A stretch of DNA of 64,000 nucleotides from Bacteroidota bacterium (lineage in GTDB: Bacteria; Bacteroidota; Ignavibacteria; Ignavibacteriales; Melioribacteraceae). The stretch lies in assembly GCA_018818065.1 (NCBI GenBank), contig JAHISV010000008.1, forward strand, positions 124,001 through 188,000, written 5' to 3'. Position 1 is the first letter of the stretch. The number at the start of each line of letters is the position of its first letter. The notes beneath the pieces were generated by a model. The model had not been told where the DNA came from, made no database searches, and was given only the letters and a program-made list of their open reading frames with translations. Of the stretch, positions 36,532 to 45,880 are shown piece by piece. The translations under genes were made by a program, and so were the position numbers.

Positions 36532-36788
36532 CTGAAATTGAGTTAAATATGCCTTAATATTTCATTGAATTTGTACTTTTTAGAATGAATAAAATCACTA
36601 TGATTCTAATACTATCAATTCATAAGAAAAACACATTTTCCTAATTCTCTCAGTACGGTTTTGTATATCAATTGTATGATCAAGGTCACAAAAAATATTT
36701 CAAAAAAAATTTGTGTTTGTCATGATGCAGTTGGTATTGCCTTTGATGTTTTACTATTTTTACACTTTCTAAATGATTGGGCGAAAAT

Positions 36789-37265
36789 ATGCTACAGTTC
36801 TTTAAGAACATTTTACAAACTAATGAAGAAAATAGCCGGGAAAATTTGATTCCTGAAAAAGATAGTATAAAAATTGCTACTTGTGCACTTTTCCTGGAAA
36901 TAGCAAATTCTGATGATAATCTGGATAAATCAGAAATAGATACAATATATTCAGTGATGAAATCTACTTTTAGTCTATCAGACGAGGCAATAGAAAACCT
37001 AATAGTGTTATCTCAAGAACAGGTTGAATCAAGCGTAAGCCTTTATGAGTTCACTGACGTTATAAACAAAACTTTTACCGAGGATCAGAAATTTGAAGTT
37101 TTAAAAAACCTGTGGCGAATTATACTTGCCGATAACAAACTAGACCCACATGAGGAGCACTTTATAAAAAAAATAGGCGGCAACCTTATGTTTTACCATA
37201 AAGATCTGATTGCCGCTAAAATGGAAGTAAAAAACGAGTTGAAGAACTCAGCATCAAAAGTCTAG
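36789..37265 (+). CDS. TerB-like domain protein
   Basis: 158 residues from the ATG at 36789 (a TTG at 36777 is in frame but adds a poor context). The sequence is all helical with the TerB pattern of acidic residues: 'IATCALFLEIANSDDNLDKSEIDTIYSVM' and 'NLWRIILADNKLDPHEEHFIKKI'. These Asp/Glu positions bind metal in TerB. Originally named for tellurite resistance, the family is widespread and its role here is unknown. It stands alone, convergent with the glutathione peroxidase gene (4-bp overlap). Confidence 0.8.
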   Translation: MLQFFKNILQTNEENSRENLIPEKDSIKIATCALFLEIANSDDNLDKSEIDTIYSVMKSTFSLSDEAIENLIVLSQEQVESSVSLYEFTDVINKTFTEDQKFEVLKNLWRIILADNKLDPHEEHFIKKIGGNLMFYHKDLIAAKMEVKNELKNSASKV

Positions 37266-37807
37266 TTGCCGAGTTCTTTTTCCAATAAACTAATTAGTTC
37301 TTCTGATTGAGGTTTAACTTTACTCCTGAAACGGGCAACTATTTTACCATCTTTTGAAATAAGAAATTTTTCAAAATTCCATTTAACATCCCCCTTTTCA
37401 ACTGAATCGCTATTTATTAGTCTTTTATAAAGGGCTGACTTCTCATCACCTAAAACTTTTACTTTATCAAACAGAGTAAAGTTCACTCCATAATTAATGG
37501 AACAGAATTCGGCTATTTCTTCATTGCTGCCAGGCTCCTGTCCACCAAAATCATTGCATGGAAAAGCAAGAATTTCGAACCCCTTGTCTTTGTATTTGGC
37601 ATATAATTCCTGTAAACCCGTATATTGTTTTGTATAACCGCATTCACTTGCCACGTTTACAATTAGCAATACTTTTCCTTCGTACTCAGACAGGCTTACT
37701 TTTTTACCTGCTGAATCATGAACTTCTATATCAAAAATGCTAGTGGGTTTATCATCAGCAACTATCAGGGAAAAGAAAAGCGACATTATAAAAAAGATTT
37801 TTAACAT
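37262..37807 (-). CDS. Glutathione peroxidase-family thiol peroxidase, exported
   Basis: 181 residues. Thioredoxin fold with the GPx signature 'NVASECGYTKQYTGLQ' (catalytic Cys-56, no selenocysteine), 'LAFPCNDFGGQEPG' (Gln and second Cys) and 'VKWNFEKFLIS' (Trp, Asn), completing the catalytic tetrad. The N-terminus ('LKIFFIMSLFFSLIVA') is a signal peptide, so it is probably periplasmic. Cys-type enzymes in bacteria usually take electrons from thioredoxin-like donors and reduce organic peroxides; donor is not in the window. Confidence 0.92.
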   Translation of the reverse strand: MLKIFFIMSLFFSLIVADDKPTSIFDIEVHDSAGKKVSLSEYEGKVLLIVNVASECGYTKQYTGLQELYAKYKDKGFEILAFPCNDFGGQEPGSNEEIAEFCSINYGVNFTLFDKVKVLGDEKSALYKRLINSDSVEKGDVKWNFEKFLISKDGKIVARFRSKVKPQSEELISLLEKELGN

Positions 37808-37881
37808 TGTTTATTCTCCGTTGTAAAAATTGTAAGGAGTAAACATTAAAAGCAGAAGTTCGGTTCAGATTGAGGAAAAGA

Positions 37882-37900
37882 GGGCAGAGAAAATCTGCCC
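37882..37900 (-). terminator. Probable terminator after pta
   Basis: 7-bp stem GGGCAGA/TCTGCCC with 5-nt loop, followed on the minus strand by CTCTTTTCC. It directly follows the pta stop; the T-tract is modest. Confidence 0.6.
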
Positions 37901-37909
37901 CTTAAAAAA

Positions 37910-38905
37910 TCAGTCAGCCATTAGTAAGGAAATAGCTGAGGTATTTACAATATCATCAACACTACAGCCGCGGCTTAAGTCGAACAATGGTTTTTTCAAA
38001 CCTTGTACAACAGGTCCGACAGCTTCGGCACCACCTAAACGCTGGGCAATTTTATAACCAATATTACCAGCCTGAAGATCAGGGAAAACCAGAACATTCG
38101 CCCTGCCGGCTACGGTACTTTCCGGTGCTTTTTTCTTTCCGATAGACTCGACAATTGCCGCGTCAAATTGCAACTCGCCATCAACATTTAAGTCAGGACG
38201 TTTTTCACTGATTATTCTGTGAGCTTCCTGTACTTTATCAACCAACTCGTGCTTGGCGCTTCCCTTCGTTGAGAAAGAGAGTAAAGCAACATATGGCTCT
38301 TCACCAGATAATATTTTGAAATTATCAGCGGTCGTAATTGCAATATCAGCAAGTTGCTGAGCATCAGGATTTGGCACAACAGCACAATCCGCAAAGGCAA
38401 AATTTCTATCCGGCATAATCATGATAAAAAATGAGGATACAATTGAGCACCCTTCAGGCATTCCAACACATTGAATTGAAGCTTTTAATACATCGGCTGT
38501 TGAAGCAGTGGAACCTGCAACAAATCCATCAGCCATACCTTCTCTTACCAGCATTGCTCCAAAGAAAACATCTCGCTTAATTATATCACGAGCCTGCTCA
38601 ATAGTAACGCCTTTATGTTTGCGCAGATTAAAAAAGATATTAGCAAAATTGCTTGTTAACTCGGATTTTTCAGGATCTATGATTCTCAATCCTTGAATAT
38701 TTACACCTAGTCTTTGAGCATCTTCGCGAACTTTGTCTTCATTACCGATTGTAATTACACTGCCAATATTTTCCTGTAAAATAATTTCAGCAGCTTTCAA
38801 AACCCGTTCATCATGCGATTCAGGAAGAACAACAGTTTTTTTTCTATCAGAAGCTTTTTTTCTGATATTTTTCAATATTTCAAATTCAGCCATTTCAGAA
38901 CCCAT
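37910..38905 (-). CDS. pta: Phosphate acetyltransferase
   Basis: 331 residues, the short (single-domain) type that interconverts acetyl-CoA and acetyl phosphate. Family blocks: 'KTVVLPESHDERVLKAAEII' start, 'GMADGFVAGSTASTADVLKA', 'FAFADCAVVPNPDAQQLADIA', 'ALLSFSTKGSAKHELV' and the terminal 'SVDDIVNTSAIS'. No ackA is adjacent, so acetate kinase must be elsewhere. Start at 38905; a second ATG lies four codons downstream and neither has a strong ribosome-binding site. Confidence 0.95.
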   Translation of the reverse strand: MGSEMAEFEILKNIRKKASDRKKTVVLPESHDERVLKAAEIILQENIGSVITIGNEDKVREDAQRLGVNIQGLRIIDPEKSELTSNFANIFFNLRKHKGVTIEQARDIIKRDVFFGAMLVREGMADGFVAGSTASTADVLKASIQCVGMPEGCSIVSSFFIMIMPDRNFAFADCAVVPNPDAQQLADIAITTADNFKILSGEEPYVALLSFSTKGSAKHELVDKVQEAHRIISEKRPDLNVDGELQFDAAIVESIGKKKAPESTVAGRANVLVFPDLQAGNIGYKIAQRLGGAEAVGPVVQGLKKPLFDLSRGCSVDDIVNTSAISLLMAD

Positions 38906-38929
38906 CTTTAATTTATTTTATATCCGGTG

Positions 38930-38937
38930 CAAATATA
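38930..38937 (-). promoter_or_regulatory. Candidate Bacteroidota -7 box for pta
   Basis: TATATTTG on the minus strand fits TAnnTTTG and would place the transcript start about 20 nt before the pta ATG. A TTGG/TTGT lies upstream but not at the ideal -33 spacing. Confidence 0.35.
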
Positions 38938-39070
38938 TAAAATTTCCCCCTTCCAATTTTACAATTAATCTGATAAATAGTGTTTTAAAAAGAGTTTTAA
39001 ATAATATCATTGAATTTTACTAAATAAATAGAAATATTGTTTTCAACGATTGTTAATAAATGAGAACTTC

Positions 39071-40129
39071 ATGCCAATTACAGAAAATACAGCAAAAAGA
39101 ATCTGGAAAATTTTAGGAGTGCTGGCTACTCTGGGCATAATAATTTACTTTGGCATTATCTTCTCTCATATAATTATCCTTCTTGTAATTTCAATGCTGC
39201 TTGCGCTAATCTTTAATCCAATGGTTACAGTCCTCGAAAAAAATGGATTGAGCAGACTTATTTCTATTTTGATTGTTTTTCTTATTAGCGGTGGTGTAAT
39301 GGTTTTTGGTTTTTCTGTTCTTATACCAAAAGTGATATATCAGATGAACATGATTAGCCAAAATGTGAACCAAAAGAATGTTACGTTTTTATTAAATCAG
39401 GTTCAGGAACTTATCTCTAAATACCTCCCTTTCGTTGACTCGGGTGAATTTATTATAAAACTTCAGGGAGCTATTTCTTCACAATTTTTTAACTCAATTG
39501 ATAACATAAGCAACATTCTTAGCAGTCTGGTTTCGATTTTAGCCATTTCTTTAATAGTACCATTTATGACTTTCTTCCTGCTGAAGGACAGAAATGAAAT
39601 CACTAAAGGTATCATAAATATTATGCCCAATAAATATTTCGAAGTTTCCTATTGGGTTATTAAAAAGATAAGTGATAAACTTGGTAAATTTGTAAGGGGT
39701 TGGATTTTTGATGCTTTTTGTGTCGGGGTTCTATCAGCCATCGGTCTTTCTGTTCTAGGGATTAAAAACTCTGTGACAATAGGTATGATTGCCGGACTCG
39801 GACATTTAATCCCTTATTTTGGACCTATAATCGGGGGCTTGCCGGCAATAGTTATTTCTATGATACAGTTTGGTGATTTCTCTCGCCTACCAAGCATTTT
39901 AATTATGTTTGTCATTGTGTATACAATTGATAATGGTTATATCCAACCAAATGTTTTCTCAAAAAGCACAGACATTCATCCTCTCATGATTATCTTGTTA
40001 ATTCTTGTTGGTAGCCAACTAATGGGTGTTTTGGGAATGCTGTTGGCTGTTCCAATTGCAACCGTCGTAAAAACGGCTTCCAAAGAAATTTATTTCGGGT
40101 ATAAGAATTACAAGATACTTAGAGCCTGA
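39071..40129 (+). CDS. AI-2E family transporter (membrane permease)
   Basis: 352 residues from the ATG at 39071; the TTG frame from 39050 adds seven residues. Eight or so transmembrane helices in the PF01594 pattern: 'IIYFGIIFSHIIILLVISM', 'LISILIVFLISGGVMVFG', a central periplasmic segment, then the signature loop 'GMIAGLGHLIPYFGPIIG' and 'HPLMIILLILVGSQLMGVLGMLLAVPIA'. The family was named for AI-2 export but members also act in Na+/H+ exchange or unknown transport; substrate is not predictable. Confidence 0.9.
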   Translation: MPITENTAKRIWKILGVLATLGIIIYFGIIFSHIIILLVISMLLALIFNPMVTVLEKNGLSRLISILIVFLISGGVMVFGFSVLIPKVIYQMNMISQNVNQKNVTFLLNQVQELISKYLPFVDSGEFIIKLQGAISSQFFNSIDNISNILSSLVSILAISLIVPFMTFFLLKDRNEITKGIINIMPNKYFEVSYWVIKKISDKLGKFVRGWIFDAFCVGVLSAIGLSVLGIKNSVTIGMIAGLGHLIPYFGPIIGGLPAIVISMIQFGDFSRLPSILIMFVIVYTIDNGYIQPNVFSKSTDIHPLMIILLILVGSQLMGVLGMLLAVPIATVVKTASKEIYFGYKNYKILRA

Positions 40130-40235
40130 TAAAAAATGAAATAAACATGCGGTTATCATTTCGTAAATGCATTTCTTATATTTCAATTAAATAAAAGGCT
40201 ACTGCATTATTTATTCATAATTTTTCAGGATAAAC

Positions 40236-41633
40236 ATGGACATTCAATTTATTGGTGCGGCGCAAACTGTTACTGGCTCATCCCATCTCATTTCTGTAAA
40301 CGGAATAAAATTTCTACTGGATTGTGGAATGTATCAAGGCAAGCGTAAGGTCGCCTTCGAAATGAATAGGAACTTTGATGTTTACAATCCTGAAGATATT
40401 GATTTTGTTATTCTTTCTCATGCTCACATCGATCATTCCGGTAATCTGCCAACCTTGGTAAAAAAAGGTTTTATTGGTAAAATTTATACAACTTTTGCAA
40501 CGAGAGATCTTGCGACAGTAATGTTAAGAGACAGCGCTCATATTCAGGTAAAAGATGTTGAATTCGTAAACCGTAGAAGAAAGAAAAAAGGACAAAATTT
40601 ATTTGAGCCATTATACACAGATATAGATGTTCAACAGACCCTTAAACAATTAGTAGGCTTGAATTACCATCATGAATTTGAACCGGCACCCGGTATAAAA
40701 TTTACTTTTTTTGATGCTGGACATATTCTTGGTTCCGCCATGATTTTGATGGAGTTAATGGAAGATGGGAAAATAATTAAGCTTGCTTTCACTGGTGACC
40801 TGGGACGTAAAAACCTGCCAATATTAAGGGATCCTGAGACTTTACCAAATGTAGATTATTTAATTTGTGAAAGCACTTATGGCGCCAGATTACATGATTC
40901 TCCCACCGACATGGATGCGAACCTTGCAAAAATTATAAACAGGGCGATAGAACGTAAATCTAAAATCATTGTTCCAGCCTTTAGTGTTGGAAGGACTCAG
41001 GAGCTGGTTTATTCTCTCCATAACATTGTAAAAAATAACCTTGCCAAAAATATTCCGGTCTTCATCGATAGCCCATTATCATCTAATGCAACCGATGTAT
41101 TCAGAATGCATCCGGAATGTTTTGATAATGAAACTGCCATGTTTTTGCTTGACCATGAAGATCCATTCGGATTCAATAAACTTCACTACATTAAGGATGT
41201 TGAGGATTCTAAAAGACTTAATGAGGTGCCCGGTCCTTGCATGATAATTTCCAGTTCCGGGATGTGTGAAGCTGGTAGAATTCTGCATCACTTAAGAAAT
41301 AATATCGAAGACCCGAACAATATTATTTTGATGGTAGGTTATTCTGCAGAGAATACTCTGGGAAGGAAATTAATTGATCAGGAAAAAGTAGTAAGAATTT
41401 TTGGTGATGAACATCCTGTAAAAGCCGAGGTGATCGTCATGAATTCCTTTAGTGCTCATGCTGACTCGAACGAACTCCTCAGTTTTCTTGACACTTTTGA
41501 TAGAAGCAGAATGCAAAAAATATTTCTAGTGCATGGTGAATTGAACCAGCAGCTGGAATTCAGAATTAAAATTAATGCCCTGGGCTTTAAGAAAGTAGAA
41601 CTGCCTAAGAGAGGTGACATTTTCACTCTTTAA
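40236..41633 (+). CDS. Metallo-beta-lactamase fold RNA nuclease (beta-CASP, RMMBL)
   Basis: 465 residues. 'HAHIDHSGNLP' is the HxHxDH metal site; 'DAGHILGSA', 'TGDLGR' supply further ligands; the beta-CASP insert has 'CESTYG', 'PAFSVGRTQELVY' and 'ISSSGMCEAGRILHHL'; the C-terminal RMMBL motif is 'SFSAHADSNELLSF'. This architecture is shared by CPSF-73, YSH1 and bacterial KsgA-neighbour exonucleases, and predicts an RNA endo/exonuclease in the cytoplasm. ATG start with AGGA 6 bases upstream. Following outer-membrane gene starts 20 bp later. Confidence 0.92.
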   Translation: MDIQFIGAAQTVTGSSHLISVNGIKFLLDCGMYQGKRKVAFEMNRNFDVYNPEDIDFVILSHAHIDHSGNLPTLVKKGFIGKIYTTFATRDLATVMLRDSAHIQVKDVEFVNRRRKKKGQNLFEPLYTDIDVQQTLKQLVGLNYHHEFEPAPGIKFTFFDAGHILGSAMILMELMEDGKIIKLAFTGDLGRKNLPILRDPETLPNVDYLICESTYGARLHDSPTDMDANLAKIINRAIERKSKIIVPAFSVGRTQELVYSLHNIVKNNLAKNIPVFIDSPLSSNATDVFRMHPECFDNETAMFLLDHEDPFGFNKLHYIKDVEDSKRLNEVPGPCMIISSSGMCEAGRILHHLRNNIEDPNNIILMVGYSAENTLGRKLIDQEKVVRIFGDEHPVKAEVIVMNSFSAHADSNELLSFLDTFDRSRMQKIFLVHGELNQQLEFRIKINALGFKKVELPKRGDIFTL

Positions 41634-41653
41634 CAAAGAATAGTCTTAATAAT

Positions 41654-43561
41654 TTGAGAAGATTAATTTACATATATATGTGTGTTGCCTTTCTAGCGGC
41701 AGTGGATATTCTTGGTCAAATCTCACGCGATAGTCTTGTTCATTCACCCGAAAGCTTTCAATCTTCCAGCATATCCACAACTTTGGATAAGCAGCTAAAT
41801 ATCTACTCGCTTAAAAGTAATGTGAATTACAATCTCAACCTTAACAATTTATTCCTGGGTTTTAAGGAGGATTTCAAATCCACGATTATAAATTCGTTTA
41901 ATAAAAATATAAAAGACGAGCACTATTTTTCGTTGCTTGGGGAATACTCATTTCGTCCATATCTTAAGTTTGGAATAACATTTAATAATGATATTTATTC
42001 TGATAATAGAAGTCTGGCTATAAACCAGGTGTCTGTTACACAGGCAACTTTTTATACAAGAGTAGTACCCTTTCCAAGATTCAATGTAATTCCATTTGCC
42101 GGCATTTCTAATAACAAACAGATAGGTGAAATTGATAATGGATATATTTATGGTGCAGAGTTTGGTATTGACAGTCTGGAGATAAGTGATTTTACTCTGA
42201 ATACTACAGCCCGATTTAGCAATGAGGACATTTCGCCCCGTAGAAGTCTTAATCGCTCTTTCAGGTTAAATTTATCTAATCAATTTGAAAATACATTAAT
42301 GAATGAAGTATCGGCTTCGTATTCCGAACAGAGACGTGATTTTTATTTACATGCCGATTCTTTGATTGCCAGTATGTTTAATATAAATAATAACATACAG
42401 AGCAGAACTGAAACTAACTATTACATACAGGATCAACTGATTCTGATTCCGGAGAGATCGAATATTTTAGTCACTTTTTTTGGCAGATTGGATTGGCGCA
42501 AAATTGATCGTGAGACAAGGTACGTTTCTTTGCAAAACCTGACCACAAACAGTTTTGATACAAACATAGAAGAGTTCAAAATTCAATTTGCAACTAACGC
42601 CAGATACTATTATAAAAATTTTACTGCCCTTTTTAATATTTCATTTATTGAACGTGAAGAGAAACATTCGGCTAAAGATATTTTGGAAGCCAGTGAAATA
42701 TTCTTCGAGAAAAGGCGGGATTTGGAATTTCAAAAAAACAACAAGTCTTTGCAGACAAGTCTTTCCGTGCTATCCACTCTAAAACTTAGTCCAAATGACT
42801 ACTTGTCATTATCATTATTTCACAGAAAGATGGAATATGATACACCAAGCGAGAATAATTATGATGACAGAGATGAGTTACTTTCTATTTTGGGTTTTGA
42901 GTACAGAAGAAAAGTGAATTCGCTAATGGACGTGTTTCTGCAACTGGATGGCAGTTTGAATCATGTGGTCTATATTTATGGAGAGCGAAGTTCGAATAAT
43001 AATATTAGAAGAGTACTTAAACTTACTTCCGGCACCACCTTCCATGGAAAAAGATTTCGAACTACAACCTCAGCCTCAGTCATGGCAGACTACACGGTTT
43101 TTGATTTTGTTGATTTCAATCCCTTTCTTAAAAATTATTCCTTCAGAAGGTTTTCAGTTAACGATTCGACATTTATTAAAATCGATGAAAAGTTTTCTTT
43201 TACCCTGGACGGATATATAATGCTTTCTGAACAGGGCGATTTCAGCTGGAAGGATTTTTCCAATAATCCATCAAGGTTTCTTCAGGAGATTTATGCAGAG
43301 CCTGTAATAAATTATAAATTGTCAGACATACTTTTAGGACTTGGTGTAAGATTTTTCACACTTAATACTTACGGGTATGAAGACACAAAAAAGGTTGAAC
43401 AGTCAGCCTACAACAGTTTGGGTCCCCTCGTTCGTATTAATATAGATTTGGGGTCAAGTTTGTTTGTTTCTCTAAATGGATGGTATGAATTTATTAAAAT
43501 GAGTGGGAACGAAAGGCGGGAGTTGGCAAATTTCACCTTGCGCATGAACTGGGTTATGTAA
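41654..43561 (+). CDS. Hypothetical large outer-membrane beta-barrel protein
   Basis: 635 residues with an N-terminal signal (about 1-22, ending 'LGQ'). The remainder alternates short polar/aromatic strands throughout ('FYTRVVPFPRFNVIPFAGI', 'ARYYYKNFTALFNISFI', 'YLSLSLFHRKM') and ends in 'FTLRMNWVM', fitting a barrel of 20 or more strands. No plug domain or TonB box is visible. TTG start at 41654; an ATG nine codons in is a possible alternative. Function unknown; co-directional with the nuclease upstream and anti-sigma-like gene downstream. Confidence 0.6.
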   Translation: MRRLIYIYMCVAFLAAVDILGQISRDSLVHSPESFQSSSISTTLDKQLNIYSLKSNVNYNLNLNNLFLGFKEDFKSTIINSFNKNIKDEHYFSLLGEYSFRPYLKFGITFNNDIYSDNRSLAINQVSVTQATFYTRVVPFPRFNVIPFAGISNNKQIGEIDNGYIYGAEFGIDSLEISDFTLNTTARFSNEDISPRRSLNRSFRLNLSNQFENTLMNEVSASYSEQRRDFYLHADSLIASMFNINNNIQSRTETNYYIQDQLILIPERSNILVTFFGRLDWRKIDRETRYVSLQNLTTNSFDTNIEEFKIQFATNARYYYKNFTALFNISFIEREEKHSAKDILEASEIFFEKRRDLEFQKNNKSLQTSLSVLSTLKLSPNDYLSLSLFHRKMEYDTPSENNYDDRDELLSILGFEYRRKVNSLMDVFLQLDGSLNHVVYIYGERSSNNNIRRVLKLTSGTTFHGKRFRTTTSASVMADYTVFDFVDFNPFLKNYSFRRFSVNDSTFIKIDEKFSFTLDGYIMLSEQGDFSWKDFSNNPSRFLQEIYAEPVINYKLSDILLGLGVRFFTLNTYGYEDTKKVEQSAYNSLGPLVRINIDLGSSLFVSLNGWYEFIKMSGNERRELANFTLRMNWVM

Positions 43562-43648
43562 ATTAAAAGTAAATTAATCCTTGAAAAGAAGTTTATCTAG
43601 TTATATTTTTTGTTAACCTTATTACCAATTTTGTTGTGGGAGTTAATT

Positions 43649-44062
43649 TTGCTAAATATAGAATATAGTAAAGAAATTATAAGCGACCCAGATCTCCTCC
43701 CCGAGGTAGAAGAATTCTTTCAAAACATCGCGGATGAGTTAAAATTAGATGAAACAAAACAAAATAATCTGACTCTATCAGCTTCCGAAGCTGTATCAAA
43801 CAGCATGCTTCACGGAAATAAACTTGATAAAAGTAAAACGATAAAAATTTCAGTTGTTGTTAACGAAAGTATAATAGTAGTTAAATTTACAGACCAAGGT
43901 AAAGGATTTAATCCAAAAGAGGTTCCTGACCCAACAGCCCCCGAGAATATTCTAAAAGACAGTGGCAGAGGGATTCATATTATGAAGTCATTTTTAAGTG
44001 ACTTGAAATATAATTTTACTCCAGAAGGCACAGAAACTATTCTAACTATGAGCTTAGATTAA
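43649..44062 (+). CDS. RsbW-like ATP-binding protein (anti-sigma/serine kinase type)
   Basis: 137 residues starting at TTG 43649, which has GGGAG six bases before it; the longer frame from 43610 lacks a site and adds a hydrophobic lead. HATPase_c motifs of the GHKL small family: N box 'SASEAVSNSMLHGN', G1 'FTDQGKGFNP', G2 'SGRGIHIM'. RsbW/SpoIIAB proteins hold a sigma factor and phosphorylate an STAS antagonist. No sigma factor or antagonist lies nearby, so the partner is unknown. Confidence 0.85.
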   Translation: MLNIEYSKEIISDPDLLPEVEEFFQNIADELKLDETKQNNLTLSASEAVSNSMLHGNKLDKSKTIKISVVVNESIIVVKFTDQGKGFNPKEVPDPTAPENILKDSGRGIHIMKSFLSDLKYNFTPEGTETILTMSLD

Positions 44063-44179
44063 TTTTTTAAATCAACAACTCTTATTTGGAACTTTCCTAA
44101 TATTCTTTTAACTTTTCCTTTATGGGAAATAAGTAAAAAAGACTTACTTATCAGTTATTTATTTTTTAATTAATAATAG

Positions 44180-45148
<969 letters not shown>

Positions 45149-45156
45149 TCAAAAAA

Positions 45157-45186
45157 AAGCCCTCTTTTTGCAAAGAGGGCTTTTTT
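45157..45186. terminator. Bidirectional Rho-independent terminator (mdh / rpmA)
   Basis: Perfect 11-bp stem AAGCCCTCTTT/AAAGAGGGCTT with loop TTGC. T-runs follow on both strands, so it stops mdh on the plus strand and rpmA on the minus strand. Confidence 0.95.
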
Positions 45187-45207
45187 ATAAAATCTTAATT
45201 ACGATAC

Positions 45208-45474
45208 TTATTCAGCAGCAGCAACTTCAAAAACGTTAATATATTTTCTGTTATTACGCTTGGTTTCAAATTTTACAACACCATTAACAATCGCAAATAA
45301 TGTATCGTCTCCACCCTTTTTAACATTCGCACCAGGATGAAACTTTGTACCGCGTTGTCTTACTAAAATTGAACCAGCTGTAACTGCTTCTCCACCAAAT
45401 CTTTTCACACCCAAAAATTGAGGGTTACTATCGCGTCCGTTTCTAGTAGAACCTTGACCTTTTTTATGAGCCAT
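45208..45474 (-). CDS. rpmA: 50S ribosomal protein L27
   Basis: 88 residues. N-terminus '[20 protein letters not shown]' is the universal L27 start that reaches the peptidyl-transferase centre, followed by '[15 protein letters not shown]'. No N-terminal cleavage extension is present. Downstream of rplU by 17 bp, its normal partner. Confidence 0.98.
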   Translation of the reverse strand: MAHKKGQGSTRNGRDSNPQFLGVKRFGGEAVTAGSILVRQRGTKFHPGANVKKGGDDTLFAIVNGVVKFETKRNNRKYINVFEVAAAE

Positions 45475-45491
45475 TAAAACACCTCTGGTTA

Positions 45492-45800
45492 TTAACCAAT
45501 CTTAGTTATTTCAATTTTTGTTAATTGTTGTCTGTGACCATTGAAAACCCTGTAAGATTTTCTACGCTTCTTTTTGAAGACAATAACTTTATCATCTTTA
45601 AGATGTTCAAGAACTTTTGCCTGGACTTTAACACTTTCAACTGATGGATTACCAATTGATGTCTTATTACCATCTGAAAATATTAACACGTCATCGAATG
45701 TTAATTCAGCCTCAGGATCAGCTTGTAATCTTGGTACGTTATATTTAGTATTTTCTTCAACTTTGAATTGCTGCCCAGCAATATTCACGACTGCAAACAT
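45492..45800 (-). CDS. rplU: 50S ribosomal protein L21
   Basis: 102 residues from the ATG at 45800, with GGAGGA four bases upstream. An ATG at 45812 is in frame but lies inside that ribosome-binding site. Typical sequence: '[15 protein letters not shown]', '[22 protein letters not shown]'. Forms the rplU-rpmA operon served by the promoter at 45834-45862. Confidence 0.97.
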   Translation of the reverse strand: MFAVVNIAGQQFKVEENTKYNVPRLQADPEAELTFDDVLIFSDGNKTSIGNPSVESVKVQAKVLEHLKDDKVIVFKKKRRKSYRVFNGHRQQLTKIEITKIG

Positions 45801-45833
45801 CAATTCCTCCATTTCATATAATTTAGAACTGTA

Positions 45834-45862
45834 AATATAGGTAACTTGTTTTATTATGTCAA
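45834..45862 (-). promoter_or_regulatory. Sigma70-type promoter of rplU-rpmA
   Basis: Minus strand: TTGACA (45862-45857), a 17-bp spacer, then TATATT (45839-45834), about 35 nt before the L21 start codon. A near-consensus housekeeping promoter. Confidence 0.75.
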
Positions 45863-45880
45863 CAATTCATGTAACAGAAA

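Larger units (their letters stand above)
36271..36788. other. 518-bp intergenic region upstream of nrdJ
   Basis: AT-rich. It contains a candidate Bacteroidota-type promoter reading toward nrdJ (36500-36531), an inverted repeat (36332-36357), a TATAAT-like box near 36314-36320 on the minus strand and several A/T runs. A 22-codon start-less open stretch on the minus strand ends near 36328. No cobalamin riboswitch B12 box (AGTCAGGAGAC-like), NrdR box or RNA gene was recognised. A 62-codon plus-strand frame at 36661-36849 is judged non-coding. Confidence 0.5.

Noticed and set aside
36661..36849. 62-codon plus-strand frame before the TerB-like gene
   Set aside because: Overlaps the real gene in another frame, has no ribosome-binding site and no recognisable features.
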